A model generated the notes under the pieces. The model had not been told where the DNA came from. It was given only the letters and a program-made list of their open reading frames with translations, and made no database searches. 64,000 bases of DNA from Bradyrhizobium arachidis (GTDB lineage Bacteria; Pseudomonadota; Alphaproteobacteria; Rhizobiales; Xanthobacteraceae). Positions 1 through 7,459 of the stretch are shown here, one piece after another. The DNA lies in assembly GCF_024758505.1 (NCBI RefSeq), contig NZ_CP077970.1, positions 5,704,001-5,768,000 on the forward strand, in the 5' to 3' direction. The first letter of the stretch is position 1; the number at the start of each line of letters is the position of its first letter. A program made the position numbers and the translations under genes.

Positions 1-555
1 GGCGAGAAGGAGCCGGCCGAATACGTCTATCAGGTCAAGACCGGCGCGGTCAGGAGCTACAAGCTGCTCTCGGATGGACGCCGCCAGATCGGCGCGTTTC
101 ATCTCGCCGGCGACATCTTCGGGCTGGAGAACGGCAGCGTGCATCGCTTCACGGCGGAAGCCATCGTCGACACGACCGTTCGCCTGATCAGGCGGCAAAG
201 CCTGGAGACCGTGGCCGAGAGCGATGCCATGGTCGCCAAGAACCTGCTCAGCATGACCACGATCAATCTCCAGCATGCCGAAGACCACATGCTGCTGCTG
301 GGACGAAAGACGTCGCTGGAGCGGGTCGCCGCCTTCCTGCTCGAGATGGACAAGCGACTAACGGCCGCAGGCGTGATGGCGCTGCCGATGTCGCGGCGTG
401 ACATCGCCGACTACCTCGGGCTTACGCTGGAGACCGTCTCCCGCGCGATATCGCATTTGCACGAACTCGGCACCCTCGGCTTCATCGGCAACAACCAGCG
501 CCAGATCGTGTTGCTGGACCGGCAGCAGCTCGCTAGCCTCGATCTTCAGAACTGA
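1..555 (+). CDS. Crp/Fnr family regulator, FixK-like (5' end missing)
   Basis: The frame is open from the first base, so the start lies outside the window; 184 residues are visible. The first ~75 are the end of a cyclic-nucleotide-type beta-roll (AGDIFGLENG is typical of Fnr/FixK). A long dimer helix follows, then a winged helix-turn-helix with MSRRDIADYLGLTLETVSR. The E-T-V-S-R recognition helix matches the E-x-x-S-R of FNR and FixK, which is known to read TTGA...TCAA half-sites. No cysteine occurs in the visible part, so there is no sign of an iron-sulfur or redox Cys here, but the N-terminus is unseen. The 3' end overlaps the convergent channel gene by 23 bp. FixK subfamily is my inference; the Crp/Fnr family is secure. 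It is the obvious candidate to act on the four FixK-type boxes to its right. Confidence 0.9.
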   Translation, partial: GEKEPAEYVYQVKTGAVRSYKLLSDGRRQIGAFHLAGDIFGLENGSVHRFTAEAIVDTTVRLIRRQSLETVAESDAMVAKNLLSMTTINLQHAEDHMLLLGRKTSLERVAAFLLEMDKRLTAAGVMALPMSRRDIADYLGLTLETVSRAISHLHELGTLGFIGNNQRQIVLLDRQQLASLDLQN

Positions 556-991
556 AGCCTGGCGCGTCGATCGCCGCGAGGTGCACCAGCGTCTTGCGCA
601 AGACTTCGAACAGGACCGCGGTCGACCAGCCGAACAGCAGGATGCCGTTCATCGCGGCCATCGGTCCTGTCAGGCGCCATGCCGGCACCGGCGTGATGTC
701 GCCGTAGCCGAGCGTGGTGTAGTTCACGAAAGCGAAATAGAGCACCTCACTGCCGGGTGGCGTCGCACCGATCGTCCAATAGGCCAGCGCCCAGACCAGG
801 ATCTCGAGCGTGTGCGCCACCATCAGTGCGGCGGCGGCCCCAACCATCACGGTCATCAGATGCAACCGCGGCCGTACCGTGTGGCGAAGCCCCGCCGCGC
901 GGGCGACGCCGATGGCGCCGATCGTCACAAGCGCATGGATCATGATGTTGACGAGGCTGACGACGGTGCCGACCAGGAATTGAAGCGCCAT
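533..991 (-). CDS. Two-TM potassium channel (Ion_trans_2 type)
   Basis: This 152-residue membrane protein carries the potassium selectivity filter TTLGYGD (residues 92-98) in a pore loop, with hydrophobic segments around residues 5-30, 45-75 and 105-130. There is no RCK or cyclic-nucleotide domain, so it is a bare pore module that must oligomerise. The start ATG follows GAGGGGGGACG. It lies 120 bp beyond the 55-residue gene and in the same direction as the phasin and hydrolase genes, so it may be the last gene of that operon. Its tail overlaps the end of the regulator gene. The family call rests on the filter and is firm; any link to storage metabolism is positional only. Confidence 0.85.
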   Translation of the reverse strand: MALQFLVGTVVSLVNIMIHALVTIGAIGVARAAGLRHTVRPRLHLMTVMVGAAAALMVAHTLEILVWALAYWTIGATPPGSEVLYFAFVNYTTLGYGDITPVPAWRLTGPMAAMNGILLFGWSTAVLFEVLRKTLVHLAAIDAPGFSSEDRG

Positions 992-1111
992 CGTCCCCCC
1001 TCGCGAAAAATGCCGTCGTCGGTTGAGATCGACGACGGCTCCAGGTGTGAACTCGTTGCAATGGTCAACGCAAGTTCGGCGAAAACCGCTGCCTGCCTGA
1101 ACGCGATCGGT

Positions 1112-1279
1112 TCAGTCACGCTTGCGATCGAGGCGAGTGCGTTGTGCCTTCATGCGCTTGATCTCTTCGTTCAGCGCATCCATCTTGTCGTCGCGCCGCT
1201 GGTCCTTGGACGTCTCCTGATCGCTGCTGCGGATCTTCTCGAGCGCCTTTTCGGCCGAAAGTTTCTTTATTTCAGCCAT
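1112..1279 (-). CDS. Small highly charged helical protein (55 aa)
   Basis: This short frame encodes 55 residues, starting MAEIKKLSAEKALEKIR and ending in RLDRKRD. About half the residues are charged, and the hydrophobic positions (I, L, M) are spaced like a single amphipathic helix or short coiled coil. The ATG at 1279 is chosen because AGGAG lies six bases upstream; an ATG four bases earlier runs into an immediate stop. It sits 9 bp after the phasin stop codon, which implies co-transcription and probable translational coupling. I do not recognise the family. A granule-associated or phasin-partner role would be a guess from position only. Confidence 0.65.
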   Translation of the reverse strand: MAEIKKLSAEKALEKIRSSDQETSKDQRRDDKMDALNEEIKRMKAQRTRLDRKRD

Positions 1280-1288
1280 GCATCTCTC

Positions 1289-1639
1289 CTAGCTCTTTTG
1301 GCCGAACATGCCGGTCGCGGCCTTCATGGCCGACTCGCCCGCGTTCTTGGCCTGATCGGTGAGCGTGCGCATCTGGTCCTGGAAGAAGTCCGACTGAATC
1401 TTGAGGGCGTCCTGCATGTCCTTGGCCTGGATGAGCCTGTCGCCGAGATCGAATGTCGCGGTGACATTGCGCTGCATGTGGGCGCAAAACTCCTTGGCCT
1501 GACTGGCGATCGGCAAGGGCGAGGAGCTGAGGCCTTTCTCCAGCAGTTCGAAATATTCGGCATTGGCCTTGCGTATGCGCCCGAGCGCCTCGGCAAGCAT
1601 GCTACGGATATTCTCGGCAGACGGGTTGGTGTCGACCAT
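1289..1639 (-). CDS. Phasin family protein (PHA granule-associated)
   Basis: The 116-residue protein has no signal peptide and is almost wholly amphipathic helix, with a phasin-like central part (EYFELLEKGL, then AKEFCAHMQRN, then FQDQMRTLTDQAKNAGE). Phasins coat polyhydroxyalkanoate granules and modulate granule size and the activity of bound enzymes. The ATG follows AAAGGAG by seven bases. The gene lies between an alpha/beta hydrolase (18 bp upstream) and the 55-residue gene (9 bp downstream) on the same strand. The context of hydrolases plus a PHA-synthase-like DUF3141 protein nearby supports a storage-granule role. Family assignment is good; the polymer is not shown by the sequence. Confidence 0.85.
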   Translation of the reverse strand: MVDTNPSAENIRSMLAEALGRIRKANAEYFELLEKGLSSSPLPIASQAKEFCAHMQRNVTATFDLGDRLIQAKDMQDALKIQSDFFQDQMRTLTDQAKNAGESAMKAATGMFGQKS

Positions 1640-1657
1640 GGCGCTACTCCTTTGGAT

Positions 1658-2521
1658 TTATGTCGCAAGTCCCCCGAACCACGCTCCGAAATAGCCGGCG
1701 TAGAGCGCCGGCAGCTCGAGATTCATCGAGTGTCCGACCCGGGGCACAATCACCAGCCGGCAGTCCGGCATCGCTTCGGCCATGGCGCGAAGGTCGGCCG
1801 GCGGAATCCAGCCGTCCCACTCGCCCCACAGCACCAGATGCGAGTGTCCGATGTCTGGCATACGCTGCTCGAGCTCGCGGCTTTCTCTTTCCCGGGTGAG
1901 GTTGACCGGCGTTCCGATCCAGACCCCTTCCGATACACCAAAAGTCTGCTCGATGATGCGGTCAAACAACGCCTGAATCTCCTCGAGCCCCTCACGAAAT
2001 CGCGGGATCGTATTGGGCGCCATGCTCTCCGGGACGAATAGGGAGGAGGCCGCGGTCGCCATCACAGTCCGCGTCAGCTCCTTGCTGGCCATCATGGCCC
2101 TGAACAGCCCGATCTGATCGGCATTGAAGGCCATGCCGAGCGGGGTCACCGGATCGAGCGCGAACACGCGGCCGAAGCGCTGCGGCTGCATCAGCAGCAT
2201 CCGAGCGGCGATGATGCCGCCGGTCGAATGCGTCGCGAGGTGGCAGTATTTGACGCCGAGCGTATCGAGCGCCGCCAGCATGTCCTCGGCATGCTGCTGC
2301 ATGGAGTAGTTGGTGTAGTTGGGTGCAGGCTTGGGACGATCGCTGTCGCCACAGCCACGCCAATCGATCGCGACCACGCGAAGACCTGTGGGAAACAACG
2401 GTGCGGCGAGCTCGATCCAGTCCTTGCTGGCGAGATTGCCGTGGATGAAGACGACGGTGACGTCGCCTTGTCCCCACTCCCGCCAGCCCAGTTCGATCTC
2501 GCCCGCCCGCACTCTCGGCAT
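1658..2521 (-). CDS. Alpha/beta-fold hydrolase
   Basis: A 287-residue single-domain alpha/beta hydrolase. The oxyanion segment is FIHGNLASKDW (25-35), the nucleophile elbow is ATHSTGG with Ser99, and the acid and base are probably Asp236 (EWDGW) and His264 (VGHSMN). The first Gly of the usual G-x-S-x-G is replaced by Thr, a tolerated variant. No signal peptide, so cytoplasmic. It starts 9 bp after the stop of the large tandem hydrolase and leads into the phasin gene. Substrate cannot be read from the sequence. An intracellular ester or PHA-oligomer hydrolase fits the neighbours but is inference. Confidence 0.85.
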   Translation of the reverse strand: MPRVRAGEIELGWREWGQGDVTVVFIHGNLASKDWIELAAPLFPTGLRVVAIDWRGCGDSDRPKPAPNYTNYSMQQHAEDMLAALDTLGVKYCHLATHSTGGIIAARMLLMQPQRFGRVFALDPVTPLGMAFNADQIGLFRAMMASKELTRTVMATAASSLFVPESMAPNTIPRFREGLEEIQALFDRIIEQTFGVSEGVWIGTPVNLTRERESRELEQRMPDIGHSHLVLWGEWDGWIPPADLRAMAEAMPDCRLVIVPRVGHSMNLELPALYAGYFGAWFGGLAT

Positions 2522-2530
2522 GAGCCGGCC

Positions 2531-5038
2531 CTATTTGTTGAGACCGGCCGTCGGCGCGGCACCCGGCGGTGTCGGCGCCACCGGCAGAGCCGATACGACC
2601 GAGCCCTTGATCATGCGGTCGGTGCCGAGCGGCGATGAGGTGTCGACCGTTCCTTTGGTGACGAAGTCCACCACGTCGGCGGAAAACTCCACCGGATTGT
2701 CGGTGTGGATGAAGTGCCCGGTCTCCGGATAGATCTTGAGCATCGGCCGGTTGCCGGCATTGGTCATGCGCGTCATGAACGGCGTGATCACGTCACGCCC
2801 GACGTCCGTCAGCCCGTTGAACGCAGGCGTCGGGATGAACGGCTCCTTGTCGCCGAATGCCAGGAAGATCGGCACCTTGATCTTGGTGACCCGTTCATAG
2901 AGATTCTTCGGGTCATCTTGCTGGAGCTCTGCGCCGATGGTGTAGATGTCGAAGATGAAGACGTTGCACCACTGCTCGAGTTCCTTCGGATTGCCCTTGA
3001 TCATTCCGACGCGCTGCTCGGTGTGAAAGCGGGCATATTCGCTGTCGCTGAAAAAGTAACCGCTCTTCGCCGCCGACACCGCGCCCGTGTTCGGGTCGCG
3101 CTTCTTGAAGTAGAAGAAGTCGCGCACGCTCTGCTCATCGCGCGCCTTCTCCGCGGCAAGGATGCCGGTCTGATCCCAGATCGACTTCCACTTGTCGAAA
3201 TCGCGGCCAAGGTCCGGGTCGAACAGGCGCGCCTTCTTGTCCTTGGCGATGGTGATGTCGCGCGGATATTCCTCGAGGCCCGAGGGGGCTTCGAGCGCGA
3301 GCGCCTGCACCGCGTCGGGCCAGGTCAGGGCATAGCCCATCACGAATTGGCCACCGAGCGAATGGCCGAGATAGACTGCCTTTTTGACGCCGAGCTGGTT
3401 GACCACGAGGTCGTAGATGACCTCGCGCATGTCCTGCATGGTGCGCGCCGGGCTCTTGTCGAGATTGCCCGGACCCGACATGCCATAGTGCGGCAGATCC
3501 GGCACGATCACGCGCAGGCCGCTACGCAGCGCGTACTGCATGATGTTGCCGTAGTGCCCGCCGAACGCGCCCTTGCCGTGGATGATGACGAGCACCTTCG
3601 GATCCTTGTCGGTGCCGGCATATTCGTCCATGTAGCCGATTTCCCAGGAGTTGCCGCGGAGGTCCTTGGCGTTGGCAAATTTGACCGGATAGGGATAGGT
3701 CACAAAGGCTTTCCAGAAGGACTTCTTCGGGTCGATATTCTCCGCGACGTCGGGGACCCGGTAGTTCTTGTCGACGAACTTTTGCGCGCGATCGAGCGCC
3801 GCGACGTCGTCCATAAAGGCGACGAATTTCGGGTCGTTCTTGCGCTGGTTGATGATCGGGAACACGCCGTAATGGGCGACCGGGCTCTCCTGGGCGATCA
3901 GATCCGCGCCCGGCACGCGGTCGACGGCCTTCTGAGCCAGCTTGAAGTTCAGCCAGAGATCGTTGGTGATATGCATCACCAGCGTGCGGGACTGGATGCG
4001 GCCGAGATAGGGATTGATGTTGTGGGTCTCGCCGACGCGGTTGCGCCAGACGAGGTCGACGGCGTCATACAGCTTGGCGCGATTGGTGACGCTCAGTCCT
4101 GCCTTCTCGTTCGGCGTATCCCAGTAGAAAATTTCAGGCTGCACCGCGGCCCAGTTCTGCGTCGTGCGGAAGGCAAAGTCGTAGCCTGTCATGCCCAGGA
4201 TCGACCAGCCGAACGCAACGCCCGGCATCGGATGTTTCTCCTTGGGCATCTTGTAATAGTCGCCCTTGGTGGCCTGCCAGACCGGGTCGGACTGGATCGC
4301 GGCCGTCATCATCTGGAAGGTCCAGTTGCCGACGGGGTCTTCGCCGTCCGACTGCGTCGTGCCGCCGATCGGCATCAGAGCGCTGACATATTCCGGATGC
4401 ATGACGCCCCAGACATAGGTCTGGGTGCCGCCCATGGAGACGCCGGTCGCCAGTGCGACGCGCGAGACCTTCAGCCCGTCGCGCAGCAGGCGATAATTGG
4501 CCTGCACCATGTCATAGTAGCTGTATTGCGGGAACTTGATGCCGAGTCCGTCCGACGGCTTGCTGGCCCCCCAGGTGCCCAACGGATCGACCATGATGAC
4601 GTAGTATTTGTCGGTATCGATCGGTCGGCCCGGGCCGACGATCGGCACGCCGCCGGACAGCGGGGCGCCAACGACCCACTGCTCGTACATGTCGGTCGAA
4701 TCGCCGGAATAATAGGAACTGATCACGACGGCATTGGTGATCTCGCCGGCCGCGTTGCGCTTGGCGTTGCCAATCGCGATATAGGCCGTCTTCAGCTTGC
4801 CGGCACCGAGCGATTCCAGTGTGACGCCGCCCTCCCCGCCAAACTCGAATTTGGAGGGATCGGACAAGTCGTATTTGCCGCCGATCTTGAAGTTCGCGAT
4901 CTCGTAGGTCTTCTTCAGACCGTCATGCTTCTCTTGCGACGATCGTCGCGTGAAGGGTTGTGCAACTGCGAGAGCCGTACCGACCAGCAGCACGATCAAA
5001 CTGACGAAGCAACGCTTCAAGACATCTGTCCCGGTCAT
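2531..5038 (-). CDS. Exported tandem alpha/beta hydrolase (two catalytic domains)
   Basis: At 835 residues this is about twice the length of an ordinary hydrolase. A signal peptide (residues 1-27, ending AVAQ) is followed by two alpha/beta-hydrolase domains. The N-terminal one resembles the homoserine O-acetyltransferase/MetX type and has GVSMGG with Ser201. The C-terminal one has a classic IIHGKGAFGGH oxyanion segment and GHSLGG with Ser560. The ATG at 5038 follows GGAGG by eight bases. It is the first gene of the leftward operon, and the start codon lies about 65 bp from the centre of the FixK-type box at 5097-5110. Secretion separates it from the intracellular phasin-coated granules, so it probably acts on an external or periplasmic ester. 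Substrate unknown. Confidence 0.85.
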   Translation of the reverse strand: MTGTDVLKRCFVSLIVLLVGTALAVAQPFTRRSSQEKHDGLKKTYEIANFKIGGKYDLSDPSKFEFGGEGGVTLESLGAGKLKTAYIAIGNAKRNAAGEITNAVVISSYYSGDSTDMYEQWVVGAPLSGGVPIVGPGRPIDTDKYYVIMVDPLGTWGASKPSDGLGIKFPQYSYYDMVQANYRLLRDGLKVSRVALATGVSMGGTQTYVWGVMHPEYVSALMPIGGTTQSDGEDPVGNWTFQMMTAAIQSDPVWQATKGDYYKMPKEKHPMPGVAFGWSILGMTGYDFAFRTTQNWAAVQPEIFYWDTPNEKAGLSVTNRAKLYDAVDLVWRNRVGETHNINPYLGRIQSRTLVMHITNDLWLNFKLAQKAVDRVPGADLIAQESPVAHYGVFPIINQRKNDPKFVAFMDDVAALDRAQKFVDKNYRVPDVAENIDPKKSFWKAFVTYPYPVKFANAKDLRGNSWEIGYMDEYAGTDKDPKVLVIIHGKGAFGGHYGNIMQYALRSGLRVIVPDLPHYGMSGPGNLDKSPARTMQDMREVIYDLVVNQLGVKKAVYLGHSLGGQFVMGYALTWPDAVQALALEAPSGLEEYPRDITIAKDKKARLFDPDLGRDFDKWKSIWDQTGILAAEKARDEQSVRDFFYFKKRDPNTGAVSAAKSGYFFSDSEYARFHTEQRVGMIKGNPKELEQWCNVFIFDIYTIGAELQQDDPKNLYERVTKIKVPIFLAFGDKEPFIPTPAFNGLTDVGRDVITPFMTRMTNAGNRPMLKIYPETGHFIHTDNPVEFSADVVDFVTKGTVDTSSPLGTDRMIKGSVVSALPVAPTPPGAAPTAGLNK

Positions 5039-5096
5039 AACCGACTCCTCCCTGGGGCAATTTTCCGAAACGCTAGGAACAACGACCGCGGGAGCT

Positions 5097-5110
5097 TTGA
5101 TCTAACTCAA
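5097..5110. promoter_or_regulatory. FixK/Fnr-type box between divergent operons
   Basis: The site reads TTGATCTAACTCAA, a match to TTGA-N6-TCAA. Its centre is 65.5 bp from the leftward start at 5038 and 66.5 bp from the rightward start at 5170. A class II activator site at -40 would give leaders of roughly 25 nt in either direction, so a single dimer could serve both operons. Confidence 0.7.
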
Positions 5111-5169
5111 TGGAATCCGATTGCGGAGGTTGAGGATCGCAGGCATCAGAATGCCGGTAGTTTTGCGCG

Positions 5170-6093
5170 ATGCCCTTCCTCAGCCACGGCTCATATCGGA
5201 TACGCTATGAGCTCGACGGGCCGGCGGGCGCGCCTGCCTATGTGCTGGTGAACGGGCTTACGCAATATTCGGAGCTATGGGCCGCCTATCGCGAGGCCCT
5301 GCTCGCGCGCGGGCTTCGCATTGCGACCTTCGACCTGCTGGGACAGGGCGCGTCCGACAAGCCGACGCTCTTCATCAGCCAGGACGATCAGGTCACCGCC
5401 CTGCACCTCCTGGTCGGCGAGCTCGGCGATGGCCCGATCTTCCTGAGTGGCATCAGCTTCGGCGGCCTGATCGCACTGCGCTATGCCATCGAACACGGCG
5501 AGCGAATCTCCGGCCTGGTGCCGATGAGCTGCTTTGCCGAGCTTTCGCCTCAACTTCTACTGATCGGCAACGCGCTGCGGACCGGGTTGATCCTTGGCGG
5601 CACCAGCTACCTCCAGGATTTGCTGTTACCGATGAACCTGTCGGACGAATGGCTCAAACCGCTGCTCGACAAGCTCGACAGCGTCAAGCGGCAGGGCTGG
5701 CTGGTCAACGACGTCTATGCGCTCCAGAACCTGATGGAATCCTTCCTCGACTTCCAGCCGCTCACGCCGCGCCTGTCGTCGATCAGCGTGCCGACGATGA
5801 TCCTCAACGGCGAGTTCGACTTCCTGACGCCGCGCCATCTGCACGAGACCCTGCGGGTCGAAATCCCCAACAGCTCGCTGGTGATCATTCCAAAAGCCTA
5901 TCACGCCTTCACGCTGGAGAAGGGTGCACTCACGGCCGACCTGCTCGCCCGCTTTGCCGACGACGTGCTGGCCGGGCGTTGGCAAGGCAACAAGGCGGTC
6001 TGGATTGCGCCGGACGAGCCGGGCGGCGAGCTCACTCCCTTTCCTGAAGGGTACGACCATTTGCGTGCGGTTCCGGTCAAGAGGACTCCGTGA
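5170..6093 (+). CDS. Alpha/beta-fold hydrolase
   Basis: A 307-residue cytoplasmic alpha/beta hydrolase with an intact triad: Ser96 in SGISFGG, Asp217 in NGEFDFLTP and His245 in KAYHAF. The fold order and length match enol-lactonase and esterase-type family members. It is the first gene of the rightward operon, about 66 bp from the FixK-type box centre, and its TGA overlaps the next start (TGATG). The ~40 residues after the last catalytic element (from about 265) are polar and have no recognised role. The substrate cannot be assigned; a short acyl ester or a PHA oligomer fits the operon, which continues with a CoA-transferase and an enoyl-CoA hydratase. Confidence 0.85.
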   Translation: MPFLSHGSYRIRYELDGPAGAPAYVLVNGLTQYSELWAAYREALLARGLRIATFDLLGQGASDKPTLFISQDDQVTALHLLVGELGDGPIFLSGISFGGLIALRYAIEHGERISGLVPMSCFAELSPQLLLIGNALRTGLILGGTSYLQDLLLPMNLSDEWLKPLLDKLDSVKRQGWLVNDVYALQNLMESFLDFQPLTPRLSSISVPTMILNGEFDFLTPRHLHETLRVEIPNSSLVIIPKAYHAFTLEKGALTADLLARFADDVLAGRWQGNKAVWIAPDEPGGELTPFPEGYDHLRAVPVKRTP

Positions 6094-6695
6094 TGAGCGG
6101 ATTCCTCGGCCCGCTCGATTCCGACGGCCGTGTTCCGCGGCAGCAACAGACGCGGGTCGCAGCGTTCTTAATCTCGGCGCATGGCGCGCTCGCCCGGCAA
6201 TTCGCATTCGCCCTGCCCGCCAGGTTCGAAGCCGCCTGGCAGACCGAATTGAATGCGCAGTTCTATCGCGAGAGCGAGATCGTCTCGCTCCTGATGCGCG
6301 CGACTTCGTGGGTGCCCGATATTGCCTTAGGCTATATGACCGCAACCTGGGAAACCGCCTGGCTACCCGCGCCGATCGAGGGGATCGCCGACCGCTCCCT
6401 TGCGCAGGCCATCCACCTCGCGACGCTTGCTCATGCCGTGCATGCCGGCATCCGGCCAGCCGCGCTGCTCCCGGTGGAAGCCAATGCGCAGGATCCTTTT
6501 GTCGTGGCGCTCCGCCGGATCGAATTCGAGAGCGGAAGGCTATTGCAGGCGCAAATCCTCTACCTCAAGGGCGCGGACTTGCTGCCGCATCGCGACGCCG
6601 TCAGTGCGGCTCTTGAGAAGCGCCACGCCGCCATACGCAAGCTCTGGCGCGAGACGCTCGAGAGTATCGGCATCGAGGCATCCCGATCGGAATGA
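6093..6695 (+). CDS. Conserved-looking protein of unknown function (200 aa)
   Basis: I do not recognise this 200-residue protein. It starts at ATG 6093, overlapping the stop of the hydrolase gene (TGATG); a GTG one codon earlier is also in frame. The sequence is alanine-rich and predicted mostly helical, with conserved-looking aromatic patches (MRATSWVPDIALGYMTATWE, about 69-88). It has no signal peptide, clear membrane segment or metal motif. Overlap with the hydrolase suggests that the two products are made in fixed ratio and may act together. An operon-specific accessory or granule-associated helical protein is possible but unsupported. Confidence 0.7.
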   Translation: MSGFLGPLDSDGRVPRQQQTRVAAFLISAHGALARQFAFALPARFEAAWQTELNAQFYRESEIVSLLMRATSWVPDIALGYMTATWETAWLPAPIEGIADRSLAQAIHLATLAHAVHAGIRPAALLPVEANAQDPFVVALRRIEFESGRLLQAQILYLKGADLLPHRDAVSAALEKRHAAIRKLWRETLESIGIEASRSE

Positions 6696-6703
6696 TCGGA
6701 GCC

Positions 6704-6717
6704 TTGATGCAAATCAA
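6704..6717. promoter_or_regulatory. FixK/Fnr-type box upstream of CoA-transferase genes
   Basis: TTGATGCAAATCAA is a perfect TTGAT-N4-ATCAA palindrome, the consensus anaerobox. It begins nine bases after the previous stop codon, and its centre lies 97 bp before the CoA-transferase start. If activation is from -40, transcription would begin near 6751, inside the mini-ORF at 6728, giving the CoA-transferase genes their own promoter within the operon. Confidence 0.7.
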
Positions 6718-6727
6718 AGGAGCACTG

Positions 6728-6811
6728 ATGCCAGCCGCCAACATTCCGGCGCTGACGCCCTTGCGTCGATCTACGGCTGAGCTGGAGTTTGACTCGGAGT
6801 TTCAATCATGA
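6728..6811 (+). CDS. Candidate 27-residue leader peptide overlapping atoD-like start
   Basis: An ATG preceded by AAAGGAG at ideal spacing opens a 27-codon frame (MPAANIPALTPLRRSTAELE...). Its TGA overlaps the ATG of the CoA-transferase alpha gene in an ATGA arrangement typical of translational coupling. No known peptide is recognised and it lacks attenuator-like codon runs. Against it: a transcript started from the FixK-type box at 6704-6717 would probably begin inside it, so it could be read only from mRNA coming through from 5170. The coding potential is uncertain. Confidence 0.4.
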   Translation: MPAANIPALTPLRRSTAELEFDSEFQS

Positions 6812-7455
6812 AGGCCGTTTCCGTCGAAGAAGCCGTTGCGATGATCCCACCGGGCGCCAGCGTGATGGTCGGCGGTTTCATGGGTGTCGGGACGCCGGAA
6901 CGTCTGCTCGACGAAGTCGTCCGGCAGAAGAAGACCGGCCTGACCCTCATCTGCAATGACGCCGCCATTCCCGGCAAAGGCGTCGGCAAGCTGTTCGATG
7001 CGGCGCTGGTCTCGAAGCTGATCGCAACGCATATCGGCCTCAATCCGAACGCGCAGAAGCAGATGCTGGCGAACCAGATCGCCGTCGATCTCATCCCGCA
7101 AGGCACCTTTGTCGAACGTATCCGTGCCGGCGGATGCGGCCTCGGCGGCGTGCTGACGCCGACAGGCGTCGGCACGCTGGTCGCGGAAGGCAAGAAGCAG
7201 ATCGAGGTCGACGGCAAGCCGTTCCTGTTGGAGACGGCCTTGCGGGCGCAGTTCGCGCTGGTGCACGCCTTCCTCGCCGACTATCTCGGCAACCTCGCTT
7301 ACGCACTGACCTCACGCAATTTCAATCCTATCATGGCGATGGCCGCCGACACCGTCATCGTCACGGCCGAAAACATCGTGCCCGTCGGCGTGATAGCGCC
7401 GGACCACGTCGTGACGCCGGCGCCGCTCGTCGACTACCTCATTGCAAACGGGTGA
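6808..7455 (+). CDS. 3-oxoacid/acetoacetate CoA-transferase, alpha subunit
   Basis: The 215-residue protein matches the alpha subunit of family I CoA-transferases (AtoD, ScoA, PcaI): a glycine-rich MVGGFMGVGTPE near the N-terminus (22-32), ICNDAAIPGKGVG (48-61), and GGCGLGGVLTPTGVGT (108-123). Paired with the next gene it should move CoA between an acyl-CoA (succinyl- or acetyl-CoA) and a short 3-oxo or fatty acid. The gene lies between a FixK-type box and a MaoC hydratase, suggesting work on C4 acids from PHB turnover. AtoD-like is my best reading; substrate specificity cannot be told from sequence by eye. Confidence 0.92.
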   Translation: MKAVSVEEAVAMIPPGASVMVGGFMGVGTPERLLDEVVRQKKTGLTLICNDAAIPGKGVGKLFDAALVSKLIATHIGLNPNAQKQMLANQIAVDLIPQGTFVERIRAGGCGLGGVLTPTGVGTLVAEGKKQIEVDGKPFLLETALRAQFALVHAFLADYLGNLAYALTSRNFNPIMAMAADTVIVTAENIVPVGVIAPDHVVTPAPLVDYLIANG

Positions 7456-7459
7456 GATC

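Noticed and set aside
1051..1072. Possible fifth FixK-type box upstream of the channel gene (TTGCAATGGTCAA)
   Set aside because: The half-sites are separated by one base too few and the left one is TTGC, so it does not fit the 14-bp symmetry of the other four.
398..2041. Long plus-strand open frame antisense to the channel, phasin and hydrolase genes
   Set aside because: It has no ribosome site, a random-like Arg/His/Ala-rich composition, and runs opposite several genes with clear family motifs; it is an artefact of high GC.
2705..5251. 848-codon plus-strand frame opposite the tandem hydrolase gene
   Set aside because: It mirrors the codon bias of the real gene on the other strand, which has a signal peptide and two hydrolase domains; no domain is recognisable in this frame.
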